A DNA stretch of 64,000 nt from Flavobacteriaceae bacterium Ga0077528 (GCA_001464475.1 LNDX01000005.1:93954-157953); one strand, 5' to 3'. Positions 36,392 through 45,795 are shown, numbered from the stretch's first letter. The notes: generated from the sequence alone by a model not told the origin. Numbers and translations are program-made.

Positions 36392-36892
36392 ATGAACGAC
36401 GCACATTTGCACATGGTAGTAAACCACTTTCCAATTATTGGAATAATTCTTGGTTTTGGAGTTTTAATTGCAGGAATTGTTTTTAAAAATGATTCTGTAA
36501 AAAATACAGCTTATAGCTTGTTTATCGTAGGAGCTATTTTTGCTGCTATAAGTATGGCAACAGGAGAAGGAGCAGAGGAAATGGTAGAAGATATGCCTTC
36601 TGTTGGAAAACAAATCATTCACGAGCATGAAGAAATGGCTGAAAAACTAGCCATAGTATTATATCTTTTAGGAGTAGTTTCAATTGCTGGATTGTATACC
36701 AATATCAAAAAACACTCACAAGCTAAATTAGTATCATTCTTAGCATTAACCATTGCTGCTGTTGGAATCTTTTTAGGAAAACAAACAGGAACAACTGGAG
36801 GAGAAGTTCGTCATACTGAAATAAGAGCAAATTTGGGAACAGCTACAGAAGCAACTCAAAGTGGAGATGAAGCCGTAGAAGATGAAGATTAA
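36392..36892 (+). CDS. DUF2231-like membrane protein
   Basis: A 166-residue protein with about four transmembrane helices; the first begins AHLHMVVNHFPIIG with two His in a membrane-adjacent position, and IIHEHEEMAEKL carries two more. This resembles the DUF2231 family, for which haem or metal binding has been suggested. The tail is acidic. It is the last gene of the block and is followed by a strong terminator. Confidence 0.75.
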   Translation: MNDAHLHMVVNHFPIIGIILGFGVLIAGIVFKNDSVKNTAYSLFIVGAIFAAISMATGEGAEEMVEDMPSVGKQIIHEHEEMAEKLAIVLYLLGVVSIAGLYTNIKKHSQAKLVSFLALTIAAVGIFLGKQTGTTGGEVRHTEIRANLGTATEATQSGDEAVEDED

Positions 36893-36909
36893 ATAACCAT
36901 TTATATTTT

Positions 36910-36945
36910 AAAAACCGCTTTATTAGTCGTGATAAAGCGGTTTTT
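36910..36945 (+). terminator. Intrinsic terminator of the metal-efflux block
   Basis: A 14-bp stem (36910-36923 with 36932-36945) with an eight-base loop, containing AACCGCTTTAT/ATAAAGCGGTT and followed by T's. Confidence 0.88.
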
Positions 36946-36974
36946 TTATTTAGCTTTGAATTAAATTTTATAAA

Positions 36975-37550
36975 ATGAAGAAAATCCTTTTCATCGACCG
37001 CGACGGAACTATTGTAAAAGAAGCAAAAGCACCAGATTATGTTTTAGATTCTTTTGAAGAATTAGAATTTTACCCTGAAGTGTTTCGCTATTTAGGAAAA
37101 ATTGTTCGAAAATTAGATTACGAAATTGTAATGGTTACCAATCAAGATGGGTTAGGAACTAAAGCTCTTCCAACTGAAACTTTCTGGAACATTCACAACA
37201 AAATCATGAAAGCATTCGAAAATGAAGGAATTGTTTTCAGCAAAGTTTTCATTGATGATTCTTATCCCGAAGATAAAAAACCAACTCGTAAGCCAGGAAT
37301 AGGTATGGTTACAGAATATATAGATAATCCTAAATACAATTTAAAAAAATCTTTCATGATAGGTGATAGATTAACCGATATAGAATTTGCCAAAAATCTT
37401 GGAGCAAAAGGAATTTTCATCAATAATGATGAAGCATTGGGAGCAACAGAGATCAATTCTAAAAGAGAAGAATTAGATGCATTTATTGCTTTACAAACCA
37501 CAAGTTGGAAAAAAATCTATAAGTTTTTAAATAAAATAAACCGATATTAA
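36975..37550 (+). CDS. HAD phosphatase, histidinol-phosphatase (HisB-N)-like
   Basis: A 191-residue HAD enzyme with motif I FIDRDGTIVKEA (nucleophile Asp8), motif II MVTNQDGLG, and motif IV MIGDRLTDIEFAKNLGAKGI. The spacing is that of the HisB N-terminal domain, but no dehydratase domain follows. The C-terminus SWKKIYKFLNKINRY looks like the linker that would join HisB-N to its second domain. Activity on histidinol phosphate or another phosphate is possible. No his genes are adjacent. Confidence 0.85.
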   Translation: MKKILFIDRDGTIVKEAKAPDYVLDSFEELEFYPEVFRYLGKIVRKLDYEIVMVTNQDGLGTKALPTETFWNIHNKIMKAFENEGIVFSKVFIDDSYPEDKKPTRKPGIGMVTEYIDNPKYNLKKSFMIGDRLTDIEFAKNLGAKGIFINNDEALGATEINSKREELDAFIALQTTSWKKIYKFLNKINRY

Positions 37551-37945
37551 CTAGCAACTTCAAGTAAAAGCACTTGACTTTTCAATCGTTCTATCAACAT
37601 ATTCATCATTCTCTTATTCAAATTGGAAGAATTTTTAATATAAGTATTGTATTCCTCTGTAGTAAATAAACCAATTACCATTCCTTTTAGCGAGTTTCTA
37701 AATTTGATATCGCGTTGGATTGTATTTTCTATATAAGCCATCTTTTTATCAGGTGAAAGTGTGAAGAAAACGCCTTTTTGCTTTACAGCATAGTTGGTAA
37801 AAACTTCAATAAATAAATCATTTTGAAATTTTAGTATTGGTCTCAAGGTCTTGTTTTGAAAGATTTCTTCTGACGAAGATTGCTCAGTAATGTTTCCTAT
37901 TGAAGAGCCACGTAATTCTAAAATTGAAATATCTCTTGCTTCCAT
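37547..37945 (-). CDS. Conserved-looking protein of unknown function
   Basis: A 132-residue soluble protein without signal peptide, overlapping the converging phosphatase gene by four bases. It contains ISILELRGSSIGNITEQSSSEEIFQNKTLRP and a basic C-terminal helix. No family was recognised from the sequence. It is the gene downstream of ompA-like on the minus strand but is separated from it by a terminator. Confidence 0.65.
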   Translation of the reverse strand: MEARDISILELRGSSIGNITEQSSSEEIFQNKTLRPILKFQNDLFIEVFTNYAVKQKGVFFTLSPDKKMAYIENTIQRDIKFRNSLKGMVIGLFTTEEYNTYIKNSSNLNKRMMNMLIERLKSQVLLLEVAS

Positions 37946-37970
37946 ATTTTTTTATTTAAAGTTATAAAAA

Positions 37971-37994
37971 AACCTCTGTCGTAAAACAGAGGTT
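37971..37994 (-). terminator. Intrinsic terminator of the OmpA gene
   Basis: A 9-bp stem (AACCTCTGT at 37971-37979 with ACAGAGGTT at 37986-37994) with a six-base loop, followed on the minus strand by a U-run. Confidence 0.8.
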
Positions 37995-38024
37995 GATTTA
38001 TATTTATTAAGAACTAATTGTTAA

Positions 38025-39341
38025 TTAGTCTTTGATTTTGAAAGTTACTCTTCTAACAAGTTTTCTAGCTCCTTCAGAATCAACATCTACTGATGTATCT
38101 TCACCTGAACCAACTATATTAAGTCTTGAAGCATCAATTCCTGCTTTAACTAAAATTGCTTTAACAGCTTCTGCACGTCCTTTAGATAATGCATCATTAC
38201 GCTCATTAGATCCAATTTCGTCTGCATGACCGATAATGTCTACAGATGCAGTAGGGTTGTTTTTCAAATAAGTTCTGATAAAGTCAATTCCTTCAGTTGA
38301 AACATTTGTAGGTTTAACTTTAGCTGTATCGAAATACGTTGTAACATAACCTTCGTTTACTAAACGTTTAATCATGTCAGAATTAGATTTTTCTGAAGTT
38401 TCTTTAGATGATTTGTCAATATATCGTTCTAATTCATCTGGAACACCATTTCTATTGATATCAACCATTTTACCTCTTGTATCAACAGCAACACCAGCTA
38501 CAGAATTGTTTTCTTGATCTAAATAATCAGCTACACCATCTTTATCTGTATCATTCATTAATGTTTCTACATCACCAATTCTTTTGTTAAGAGCTTCAAT
38601 TTCTTCAATGTTTTTATCCTTTAAGATAGTATAATCTCCATGAAGTTCATTTCTTCCGAAAGAATAAGTTAAACCTAATGATGTTGTTACTAATTGACCA
38701 TTTAAGTTATTCTCAATTTCTGAGTATGTTCCATCCCAATTAAAATGTTGTCTGTAATTGTTTTGAACAGTTACATCAAGAATAACAGACATTTTTTTAG
38801 AGATTCTAAATTCAGGAGTTACACCAATTAATAGACCTCCGTTGTATTCAGTTACATTGTAGTTATGATCGTGTTCAATAATATTTGGAGTTTTAGATGT
38901 CATCGCATCAATTTTCAAACCACCATGTATTAAAATTGCAAGTCTACCCATTGGCTCTTGAATTTTGAATAAACGATTAGCATTTACAACACCTTGAAAT
39001 GAAACACCAATTTGTTGCATTTTAAAAGGTAAACTACCATTATTTTTGATGTTTTTTATTTCTTCAAAATGTAAGCCTCCTTTAATACCAAAAACAGGAC
39101 TAAACATATATCTAGCAGCTAATGAGAAACCATTTGCTTGCGGTTTACCTAAAAAAGTACCTGGGTCACTTGAAAAATATCCAATAGAATATGGTCTAAC
39201 TCCTTTTGCCTGACCAACAGTTGCTTCAATTGTCCATTTGTTATATTCAGAAGATGCTGTATCTTTTTTAACTTCATTTTCTTGCGCAAGAACTGACATA
39301 GAAGAAGTCAACAATAAGGACAATAATGTAATTTTTTTCAT
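38025..39341 (-). CDS. OmpA-family outer-membrane protein
   Basis: From the ATG at 39341 this is a 438-residue protein: signal peptide (MKKITLLSLLLTSSMSVLAQ), an N-terminal eight-strand beta-barrel (to about 240), a calcium-binding thrombospondin type 3 repeat (DTDKDGVADYLDQENN, DINRNGVPDELE), and a C-terminal OmpA peptidoglycan-binding domain with GHADEIGSNERNDALSKGRAEAVK. It anchors the outer membrane to the cell wall. A longer start at 39452 is rejected because it would include the promoter at 39375. Confidence 0.92.
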   Translation of the reverse strand: MKKITLLSLLLTSSMSVLAQENEVKKDTASSEYNKWTIEATVGQAKGVRPYSIGYFSSDPGTFLGKPQANGFSLAARYMFSPVFGIKGGLHFEEIKNIKNNGSLPFKMQQIGVSFQGVVNANRLFKIQEPMGRLAILIHGGLKIDAMTSKTPNIIEHDHNYNVTEYNGGLLIGVTPEFRISKKMSVILDVTVQNNYRQHFNWDGTYSEIENNLNGQLVTTSLGLTYSFGRNELHGDYTILKDKNIEEIEALNKRIGDVETLMNDTDKDGVADYLDQENNSVAGVAVDTRGKMVDINRNGVPDELERYIDKSSKETSEKSNSDMIKRLVNEGYVTTYFDTAKVKPTNVSTEGIDFIRTYLKNNPTASVDIIGHADEIGSNERNDALSKGRAEAVKAILVKAGIDASRLNIVGSGEDTSVDVDSEGARKLVRRVTFKIKD

Positions 39342-39374
39342 ATTATAAAATAGGTTATATATACTATTAATTTG

Positions 39375-39382
39375 CAAATATA
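39375..39382 (-). promoter_or_regulatory. -7 promoter box of the OmpA gene
   Basis: Minus-strand TAtaTTTG, an exact consensus match 34 bases before the ATG at 39341. Confidence 0.65.
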
Positions 39383-39501
39383 ATGGTTTACACGTAATTA
39401 ACAACTTTTTTGAAAACAAAAAGCAATTTGTAGAAATAATTTTACTAGGCAAAACAATTTTAATTTATAATCAATTTATCAGAATGCAAAAACGAAATCC
39501 C

Positions 39502-39509
39502 TAAATTTG
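39502..39509 (+). promoter_or_regulatory. -7 promoter box of the thioesterase gene
   Basis: TAaaTTTG, an exact consensus match 20 bases before the start codon. Confidence 0.6.
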
Positions 39510-39528
39510 CTAAATAAATTATATTCAA

Positions 39529-39918
39529 ATGAGATTTCATACCAGAAAATGGGTTAAGCCCGAAGATTTGAACCCAAACAGTACTTTATTTGGCGGTAGA
39601 TTATTAGCGTGGATTGATGAAGAAATAGCTTTATATGCTATAATTCAACTTGAAAGTCCTAGAATTGTTACCAAACATATGTCGGAAATTAATTTTAGAG
39701 CATCCGCAAAACAAGGTGATATCGTTGAAATTGGAATTGATGTAGTAAAATTCGGAACAACATCTTTAACTTTAATGTGCGAAGTACGAAACATGATGAC
39801 CAAAGAAACCATCATTACTATTGACACAATCACAATGGTTAGTGTTGGTTTAGATGGAAAACCACAAGCTCATGGTAAGACTAAAATCGAATATGTAGAA
39901 GATAGATTGAAAAAATAA
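39529..39918 (+). CDS. Acyl-CoA thioesterase (hotdog fold)
   Basis: A 129-residue hotdog protein with the YciA/BFIT-type signature LNPNSTLFGGRLLAWIDEEIALYA, where Asp or Glu after the Gly-Gly loop acts in catalysis, and EINFRASAKQGDIVEIGIDVVKFG. It hydrolyses acyl-CoA to free acid and CoA. The single domain is of the usual length. Its stop codon abuts that of the MscS gene reading from the other strand. Confidence 0.88.
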   Translation: MRFHTRKWVKPEDLNPNSTLFGGRLLAWIDEEIALYAIIQLESPRIVTKHMSEINFRASAKQGDIVEIGIDVVKFGTTSLTLMCEVRNMMTKETIITIDTITMVSVGLDGKPQAHGKTKIEYVEDRLKK

Positions 39919-41178
39919 TTATTCTTCTAAAGTCATTCTGTCGGTTGGCATTTCGTAAATTTCTAAATCAAAATACGCTATAGATGCGATAATATGGTCA
40001 AAAATATCTGCCATAATATATTCGTATTGCTCAAATCGTTGGTCTTTAGAAAAAACATAAATTTCTAAAGGCATTCCGTGTGGAGTAGGCTGCAATTGAC
40101 GACATAGAAGAATCATATTTTTATTAATTCCAGGATAATGTTCCAAATAATTTGTAATATATTTTCTGAATAACCCAAAATTAGTCATATTTCTACCATT
40201 AATAGATAGCGATTTATCTACATTATAAGTTTTGTTATACTTATTAATTTCTTCTTGACGTACATCTATATAATGAGAAACCAATTGAATTCGCTTCATT
40301 TTTTGCAAATCGTCCTCCGTCAAAAATCTGATACTTTTTGCTTTAACTAAAATATGTCTTTTGATTCGTCTTCCATCAGAATCTAACATTCCTCTCCAAT
40401 TTCTAAATGAATCAGAAATTAAGCTGTAAGTTGGAATTGTAGTTGTAGTATTATCAAAATTTCGAACTTTTACTGTTGCTAAATTGATTTCAATTACATC
40501 ACCATCAGCACCATATTTATCAAATGTAATCCAATCTCCAATTCGAACCATATCGTTTAAAGAAACTTGAACACTTGCTACAAATCCGAGAATGGTATCT
40601 CTAAAAATTAAGATTACGATGGCCGAAATTGCTCCTAAAGTTCCAAATAATGTGTTTGTAGTTATATCAAATATCTTTGAAATAATAACACCAACACCAA
40701 CAATCCAAAGGATTATCATAATTACCTGAATGTAACTATCTATCGGTTTATCACTATATTTGGGTTGATCTTTTAAGTAATCGCGAATGGCTTTTAGCAC
40801 ACTTCGAACTATCCAAAGTGATAATAAAATTATATAAATTCCAACTAATTTTCCGAAAACGGTTTCCCAATAAACATAAGCTTCAAGAATAACCGGAACT
40901 GATTTATAGATGAATAAAAACGGAATTAAATGAGCAATATATTTGGCAGTTTGATTGGAAACTAACAAATCATCGAAGTTAGTTTTGGTCTTTTTAGCCA
41001 CAATTGCCATAATTGTAACCAATGTTAATCGAAATATTACATATATTAGATAAGCCAAAACACATAAAACAACAATGTTTATAGCCAAGCTAATATAAGA
41101 TGCTGTGGTATCACCAAAACTCATTTTACGAAGTAAGGGATACAACCAACCAAATATTTTCTCTAACGTTTTATGCAT
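39919..41178 (-). CDS. MscS-family mechanosensitive channel
   Basis: A 419-residue protein with about five membrane helices. The pore-lining helix and beta domain are recognised by GTLGAISAIVILIFRDTILGFVASVQVSLNDMVRIGDWI, followed by VIEINLATVKVRNFDNTTTTIPTYSL. It would open under membrane tension in osmotic downshock. The C-terminal cytoplasmic part is larger than in E. coli MscS. It overlaps the DUF3817 gene by eight bases, hence co-expressed. Confidence 0.92.
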   Translation of the reverse strand: MHKTLEKIFGWLYPLLRKMSFGDTTASYISLAINIVVLCVLAYLIYVIFRLTLVTIMAIVAKKTKTNFDDLLVSNQTAKYIAHLIPFLFIYKSVPVILEAYVYWETVFGKLVGIYIILLSLWIVRSVLKAIRDYLKDQPKYSDKPIDSYIQVIMIILWIVGVGVIISKIFDITTNTLFGTLGAISAIVILIFRDTILGFVASVQVSLNDMVRIGDWITFDKYGADGDVIEINLATVKVRNFDNTTTTIPTYSLISDSFRNWRGMLDSDGRRIKRHILVKAKSIRFLTEDDLQKMKRIQLVSHYIDVRQEEINKYNKTYNVDKSLSINGRNMTNFGLFRKYITNYLEHYPGINKNMILLCRQLQPTPHGMPLEIYVFSKDQRFEQYEYIMADIFDHIIASIAYFDLEIYEMPTDRMTLEE

Positions 41179-41449
41179 TCTTTAAATACTTTCTTTCAAT
41201 GTAAAAAGTTCCAAATGGAGGAATAGAAGCCAAACAAATCTCAACATATTTTCTAGCTTCCCATTTTTCAGAGAATTTAAGATAGGTCGCAACTATGATA
41301 TATAAAGTAAACAATACACCATGAGCCATTCCAATATGTTTTACATAAATTGGATCTCCAAAAATATATTTCATTGGCATGGCAAAGAAAAAAAGAAGAA
41401 TTGCTGATATTCCTTCTATTAGGGCTAATTTTTTAAAAAATTTCAACAT
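41171..41449 (-). CDS. DUF3817 small membrane protein
   Basis: A 92-residue protein with about three transmembrane helices. LALIEGISAILLFFFAMPMKYIFGDP and GMAHGVLFTLYIIVATYLKF match the DUF3817 pattern, in which a conserved His in GMAHG lies in a helix. The function is unknown. It overlaps the mechanosensitive channel gene, so the two may be linked. Confidence 0.85.
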   Translation of the reverse strand: MLKFFKKLALIEGISAILLFFFAMPMKYIFGDPIYVKHIGMAHGVLFTLYIIVATYLKFSEKWEARKYVEICLASIPPFGTFYIERKYLKNA

Positions 41450-41468
41450 CGATTTTTATTTTGGTATA

Positions 41469-41476
41469 CAAAATTA
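41469..41476 (-). promoter_or_regulatory. -7 promoter box of the DUF3817-mscS pair
   Basis: Minus-strand TAatTTTG, an exact consensus match 20 bases before the start codon. Confidence 0.6.
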
Positions 41477-41510
41477 AGCATATCATTATTTAAAAACCTA
41501 CAATCTGACT

Positions 41511-41518
41511 TACTTTTG
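41511..41518 (+). promoter_or_regulatory. -7 promoter box of the DUF6155-like gene
   Basis: TActTTTG, an exact consensus match 19 bases before the start codon. Confidence 0.6.
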
Positions 41519-41536
41519 CAATAATTTAGCATTTAT

Positions 41537-42052
41537 ATGAGCAAACGCGATTTAAAAAAGTATTTATCCGAATTGAATAAAGAACAATTGGAAGAACAAT
41601 TAATAGAGCTTTACGACAAATTTAAAGACGTAAAAGTGTATTATGATTTTGTTTTTAATCCAAACGAACGAAATTTGGTTAAAGATGCTAAACTCAAAAT
41701 TTCTAACGAATATTATCCAATTCGAGGTAAAAAGCCTAAAATGCGTCGCTCTACAGCACAGAAATTCATCAAACATTTTATTACACTTGGAGTAGATTCT
41801 TTTATAATTGTTGATGTCATGCTTTATAACATTGAAATTGCGCAAACCTTATCATCTGAAAAGCAAATTAATCAAGAAGCATTTTATAAAAGTATGCTCA
41901 ATTCCTTTGAACAAGCCATAAGTTTCATGATTGAGAAAGGAATTTTAGACGAATTTAGAAGTAGAGTAGTGGCTATAAAAGAAGAAAGTATCAAACAAAA
42001 TTGGATGAACAAATACGAATTCAACGCTATTGTGGAACGATTTGATTATTAA
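41537..42052 (+). CDS. DUF6155-like protein
   Basis: A 171-residue all-helical soluble protein beginning MSKRDLKKYLSELNKEQLEEQLIELYDKF, followed by VKVYYDFVFNPNERNLVKDAKLKI. The pattern matches my recollection of the DUF6155 family of Bacteroidota. The function is unknown. It has its own promoter and sits upstream of a helicase gene with a separate promoter. Confidence 0.7.
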   Translation: MSKRDLKKYLSELNKEQLEEQLIELYDKFKDVKVYYDFVFNPNERNLVKDAKLKISNEYYPIRGKKPKMRRSTAQKFIKHFITLGVDSFIIVDVMLYNIEIAQTLSSEKQINQEAFYKSMLNSFEQAISFMIEKGILDEFRSRVVAIKEESIKQNWMNKYEFNAIVERFDY

Positions 42053-42101
42053 ATTTTCTATATATTTCCAAAAACATAGCGTTCAAACTCTTTTTTAGAT
42101 G

Positions 42102-42109
42102 TATTTTTG
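42102..42109 (+). promoter_or_regulatory. -7 promoter box of the helicase gene
   Basis: TAttTTTG, an exact consensus match 20 bases before the ATG at 42129, which argues against a longer N-terminus from 42099. Confidence 0.6.
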
Positions 42110-42128
42110 CAAAATTGTAAAAATCGCT

Positions 42129-43664
42129 ATGTCAAAAAAAGATATTCTTGCCGAAATTGAAGATAAAAAGGAACTTTACGGTTACCAGAAAGGCGATATC
42201 GACAAAATTTTTGAGCGATTAGATAATGCGCCACACAATTATCATTTATTATATCAATTGCCTACAGGTGGCGGAAAAACTGTAATATTTTCTGAAATCA
42301 CAAGACGTTACTTGGAGCAACATAATAAGAAAGTTGTTGTTCTAACGCATCGAATAGAACTTTGTAAGCAAACTTCAAAAATGCTTAAAGCGTTTGATGT
42401 TAAAAATAAAGTCATCAACAGTGCCATTAAGGAGCTTCCAGATCAAGAAGAATATTCTTGTTTTGTAGCTATGATTGAGACGTTAAAAAACCGTCTTAAT
42501 GATGAAAAATTAGAAATACAAAATGTTGGTTTAGTGATAATTGATGAAGCTCACTTCAATTCATTTAGGAAGTTGTTTAGTGCTTTTGAAAATGCATTTA
42601 TTCTAGGAGTAACAGCAACGCCTTTGAGTTCAAATATCAAACTTCCGATGTATGAAAATTACAGCGAATTGATTGTTGGAGATACGATTCAAAACCTTAT
42701 AGATAAAGGATTCTTGGCAAAAGCAACAACATATAGCTATGATGTTGGATTAACTTCGTTAAAAGTTGGAATAAATGGTGATTATACTGTAAAATCTTCA
42801 GACGATTTGTACAGTAATATGGTGATGCAAGAGAAATTATTGCATGCCTATACAGAAAAAGCCCTTGGGAAGAAAACTTTGATTTTCAACAACGGAATCA
42901 ATACTTCATTGCATGTTTATGAGAGCTTTAGACATGCCGGATACAACATTAGGCATCTTGATAATACAACTTCTACAGAAGATAGAAAAGATATTTTGCA
43001 ATGGTTTAAGAAAACTCCAGATGCTATTTTAACTTCAGTTGGAATCTTAACCACAGGATTTGATGAACCCACAGTAGAAACCATTATTTTAAATCGAGCT
43101 ACGAAGTCGTTAACGCTTTATTTTCAGATGATTGGACGTGGTTCTAGAAAATTACCTCATAAAGATCATTTTACCGTTATTGACTTAGGAAACAACGCAT
43201 TACGCTTTGGTTTGTGGAATAATCCTGTAGATTGGCAACATATTTTTAAATCTCCAGAATATTATCTAGAAAGTTTGCGTGATGATGCAGATATTGAAAG
43301 TAATTTCAAATATATAATGCCTGACGAACTTCGTAAGAAATTTTCAAAATCTATTGATATTTCTATGGATATTCATGAGGAATTCAAATTTACAGTTAAA
43401 AATAATTTGAAAGCCAAAACCATTATTGAAAAATCTTTGGAACAACACGCAACAATGTGTGTGGAAAATACGGAAGAATTAATTGACGCCAGAAAACTTT
43501 CAAAAGAATTAAACGACGATATTGAATATCGAATTAAACAATATTGTATTTGTTTAGGAAACGTTACTAAAAACTACAGAAGTTGGTTAATAGAAGATTA
43601 CACGTTAAAACTAACAATTGCAATTGGAAGATTATATCGTATTAAAATCATGTCAGAGCTTTAA
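42129..43664 (+). CDS. Superfamily 2 DEAD/DEAH-box helicase
   Basis: From the ATG at 42129 this is a 511-residue SF2 helicase: Walker A PTGGGKTVIF, motif Ia VLTHRIELCKQT, DEAH VIIDEAHFNSF, motif III GVTATPLSS and motif VI YFQMIGRGSRKLP. The layout resembles the core of type I/III restriction and DEAD-like DNA helicases of the SSL2/COG1061 group. A helical C-terminal extension of about 120 residues has no recognised domain. A role in DNA repair or defence is possible, but no nuclease or methylase lies next to it. Confidence 0.88.
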   Translation: MSKKDILAEIEDKKELYGYQKGDIDKIFERLDNAPHNYHLLYQLPTGGGKTVIFSEITRRYLEQHNKKVVVLTHRIELCKQTSKMLKAFDVKNKVINSAIKELPDQEEYSCFVAMIETLKNRLNDEKLEIQNVGLVIIDEAHFNSFRKLFSAFENAFILGVTATPLSSNIKLPMYENYSELIVGDTIQNLIDKGFLAKATTYSYDVGLTSLKVGINGDYTVKSSDDLYSNMVMQEKLLHAYTEKALGKKTLIFNNGINTSLHVYESFRHAGYNIRHLDNTTSTEDRKDILQWFKKTPDAILTSVGILTTGFDEPTVETIILNRATKSLTLYFQMIGRGSRKLPHKDHFTVIDLGNNALRFGLWNNPVDWQHIFKSPEYYLESLRDDADIESNFKYIMPDELRKKFSKSIDISMDIHEEFKFTVKNNLKAKTIIEKSLEQHATMCVENTEELIDARKLSKELNDDIEYRIKQYCICLGNVTKNYRSWLIEDYTLKLTIAIGRLYRIKIMSEL

Positions 43665-43706
43665 AACACGTGCTTTCTGCTGTTTTACAATAATTATCTA
43701 TTTGCA

Positions 43707-43738
<32 letters not shown>

Positions 43739-43826
43739 CAAAAGCACTACACTGTTTCATAATAAATCTTCAGAATTATAGTTTTAAAACTACAAACTTA
43801 AAGGTTGATTGAATCTTTATCTTTAT

Positions 43827-43834
43827 TACTTTTG
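43827..43834 (+). promoter_or_regulatory. -7 promoter box of the CBS/nucleotidyltransferase gene
   Basis: TActTTTG, an exact consensus match 45 bases before the ATG at 43879. The gap 43665-43826 contains no other recognisable element. Confidence 0.6.
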
Positions 43835-43878
43835 CACATTGATTGATTTTTTATATTTTTATAAAAATAACTTATACT

Positions 43879-45792
43879 ATGAGTAATGCTATTTCTGAAC
43901 GTGTTGCAAATTTTCTAAAAGAATACGAACCGTTTAATTATTTATCATTTGATGATTTAATTAAAATTGCCAATACCATTCGTGTTATTAATTTGGAAAA
44001 ACACAAGTCGTTGTTTCAAATTAATGATAAACTTCATGATTCTTTCTATGTTGTAGCTTCTGGTGTTATTCATCTAACCGTTATTTCAGATGCTGAAGAA
44101 ACGTTATTGAATAAATGTTATGCTGGTGATATCTTTGGTTTACGTCCGTTTTTTGCTAAAAATAATTATCAAATGACTGCCAAAGCTCGTGAAGAAAGTA
44201 TTGTTTACGCCATTCCTATCGCGACTTTCAAACCTTTTGTGGCTCAAAATACTGAAGTTTTAAATTTCTTATTAGAAAGTTTTGCAGCCAACACCAAAAA
44301 TAACTTTGATAATCAAAGCCATGCATCGCTTTCTGATAATGTTGGATATACTGACAATCAATCTGATATGTTGTATTTTCAATCATTGACTTACAATAAA
44401 ACGCCTTTAAAAATAAGTAGCACCACTCCTATCAAAGATGCCGCATTATTGGCTACAGAGAACATGATTGATAGTGTATTAATTACCGATCAAGGTTTAC
44501 CTGTTGGAATTGTTACTGATAAAGATTTTAGATCGAAAGTTGCTACTGGTCGTTTTCCATTATCAAATGCTATTGATAAAATTATGGCTTCTCCAGTAAT
44601 AACTGTTACTGAAAACATTTCGGTTGCTGAAGCACAGTTAGTTATGCTTAAACATGGTGTCACTCACCTATGTGTAACCCAAGACGGAACCGATAAATCT
44701 GAAGTGAAAGGTATTATTTCTGAACATGATTTAGTGGTTGCTCAAGCCAATAATCCTGGTGTACTTCTTAAAGAAATTAAACGTTCACAAACAGCCAAAG
44801 AACTTAAATTAGTTCGTGATAAATTAACAGATATCATTCAATCTTCATTAAATAAAAACATTCCTCTTACACATATTAATAGTATTGCTGGCGAAATTAC
44901 TCTGGCAATCGTTAAAAGAGCTGTAGAACAATCCATTTTAGATTTGGGCTCACCTCCTGCTCGATTTGCTTGGTTAAGCATTGGTAGTCAAGGTCGTAAA
45001 GAGCAATTGTTATTGACAGATCAAGATAGTATTTTGGTTTTTGAAGATGTTTCTGCGGAAAAATACCGAGATGTAAAAGATTACTTTCTAAAATTAGCTA
45101 AAAAAGCAACAGCAACTTTAGAAAAAGTTGGATTTGCATTCTGTCCACAAGGTCATATGGCTAGTAATATGCTTTGGTGTAAGTCATTGACAGACTGGAC
45201 AAAACAATACAACAGTTGGATGAATACTCCAGGTGAAAACTCTAATGAAATTAGTAGTGTTTTCTTTGATTATGAAATGGCTTTTGGTGAACAAAAAATT
45301 GAAGATGCCATCACGGAAACTATTTTCAAAAATGCTAAAAACAATGTCCTTTTCTTCGATTATTTAGGAAATGATGCTATAAAAAAACCTACGCCTTTAA
45401 ACTTCTTCAAAAAATTCAATTTGGAAGAAGAAGGTGAAAATAAAGGTAAATTTGACATAAAAACAAGAGCTTTAATGCCACTTGTTGATGGTGCAAGAAT
45501 GTTGACGATGAGCAATGGTATCAAAGGAATCAACAGTACTTATTTAAGATACAAACAATTAGCAATTGTAGATCCTAAATTCTCAGAAGTATATTTGAAT
45601 TGTGCCGATGCATATTTGGTTTTATCAAAATTTAGAGCTGTAGAGGGATTAAAAAATGATAGTTCTGGTCAATATATTAATCTGGATGAACTGAATAAAG
45701 TAGATAGAGAGAAACTGAAAAATGCACTCAATCCAATGCGTGACTTAGAAGAACTAATAAAAGATCGTTTTCAACTGACTCAATTTTCATAG
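43879..45792 (+). CDS. CNMP-binding, CBS-pair and DUF294 nucleotidyltransferase protein
   Basis: From the ATG at 43879 (637 residues): a cyclic-nucleotide-binding-like domain (about 20-140, YVVASGVIHLTVI, NKCYAGDIFGLRPFF), a CBS pair (about 160-300, MIDSVLITDQGLPVGIVTDKDF and HGVTHLCVTQDGT), a DUF294 nucleotidyltransferase domain with GSQGRKEQLLLTDQDS (the G-S..D-x-D site) and a DUF294_C domain. Such proteins may uridylylate or adenylylate partners in response to ligands bound by the CBS pair. The exonuclease-like gene follows after three bases. Confidence 0.9.
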   Translation: MSNAISERVANFLKEYEPFNYLSFDDLIKIANTIRVINLEKHKSLFQINDKLHDSFYVVASGVIHLTVISDAEETLLNKCYAGDIFGLRPFFAKNNYQMTAKAREESIVYAIPIATFKPFVAQNTEVLNFLLESFAANTKNNFDNQSHASLSDNVGYTDNQSDMLYFQSLTYNKTPLKISSTTPIKDAALLATENMIDSVLITDQGLPVGIVTDKDFRSKVATGRFPLSNAIDKIMASPVITVTENISVAEAQLVMLKHGVTHLCVTQDGTDKSEVKGIISEHDLVVAQANNPGVLLKEIKRSQTAKELKLVRDKLTDIIQSSLNKNIPLTHINSIAGEITLAIVKRAVEQSILDLGSPPARFAWLSIGSQGRKEQLLLTDQDSILVFEDVSAEKYRDVKDYFLKLAKKATATLEKVGFAFCPQGHMASNMLWCKSLTDWTKQYNSWMNTPGENSNEISSVFFDYEMAFGEQKIEDAITETIFKNAKNNVLFFDYLGNDAIKKPTPLNFFKKFNLEEEGENKGKFDIKTRALMPLVDGARMLTMSNGIKGINSTYLRYKQLAIVDPKFSEVYLNCADAYLVLSKFRAVEGLKNDSSGQYINLDELNKVDREKLKNALNPMRDLEELIKDRFQLTQFS

Positions 45793-45795
45793 TAT

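Noticed and set aside
39342..39452. 37-residue N-terminal extension of the OmpA protein
   Set aside because: It overlaps the minus-strand promoter at 39375, and the signal peptide begins at 39341.
43662..43687. Short inverted repeat TAAAACA/TGTTTTA after the helicase gene as terminator
   Set aside because: Only seven A/T-rich pairs with a 12-base loop and no T-run; too weak to annotate.
43843..43878. Upstream TTG start for the CBS/DUF294 protein
   Set aside because: The ATG at 43879 fits the family start better and lies after the promoter box.
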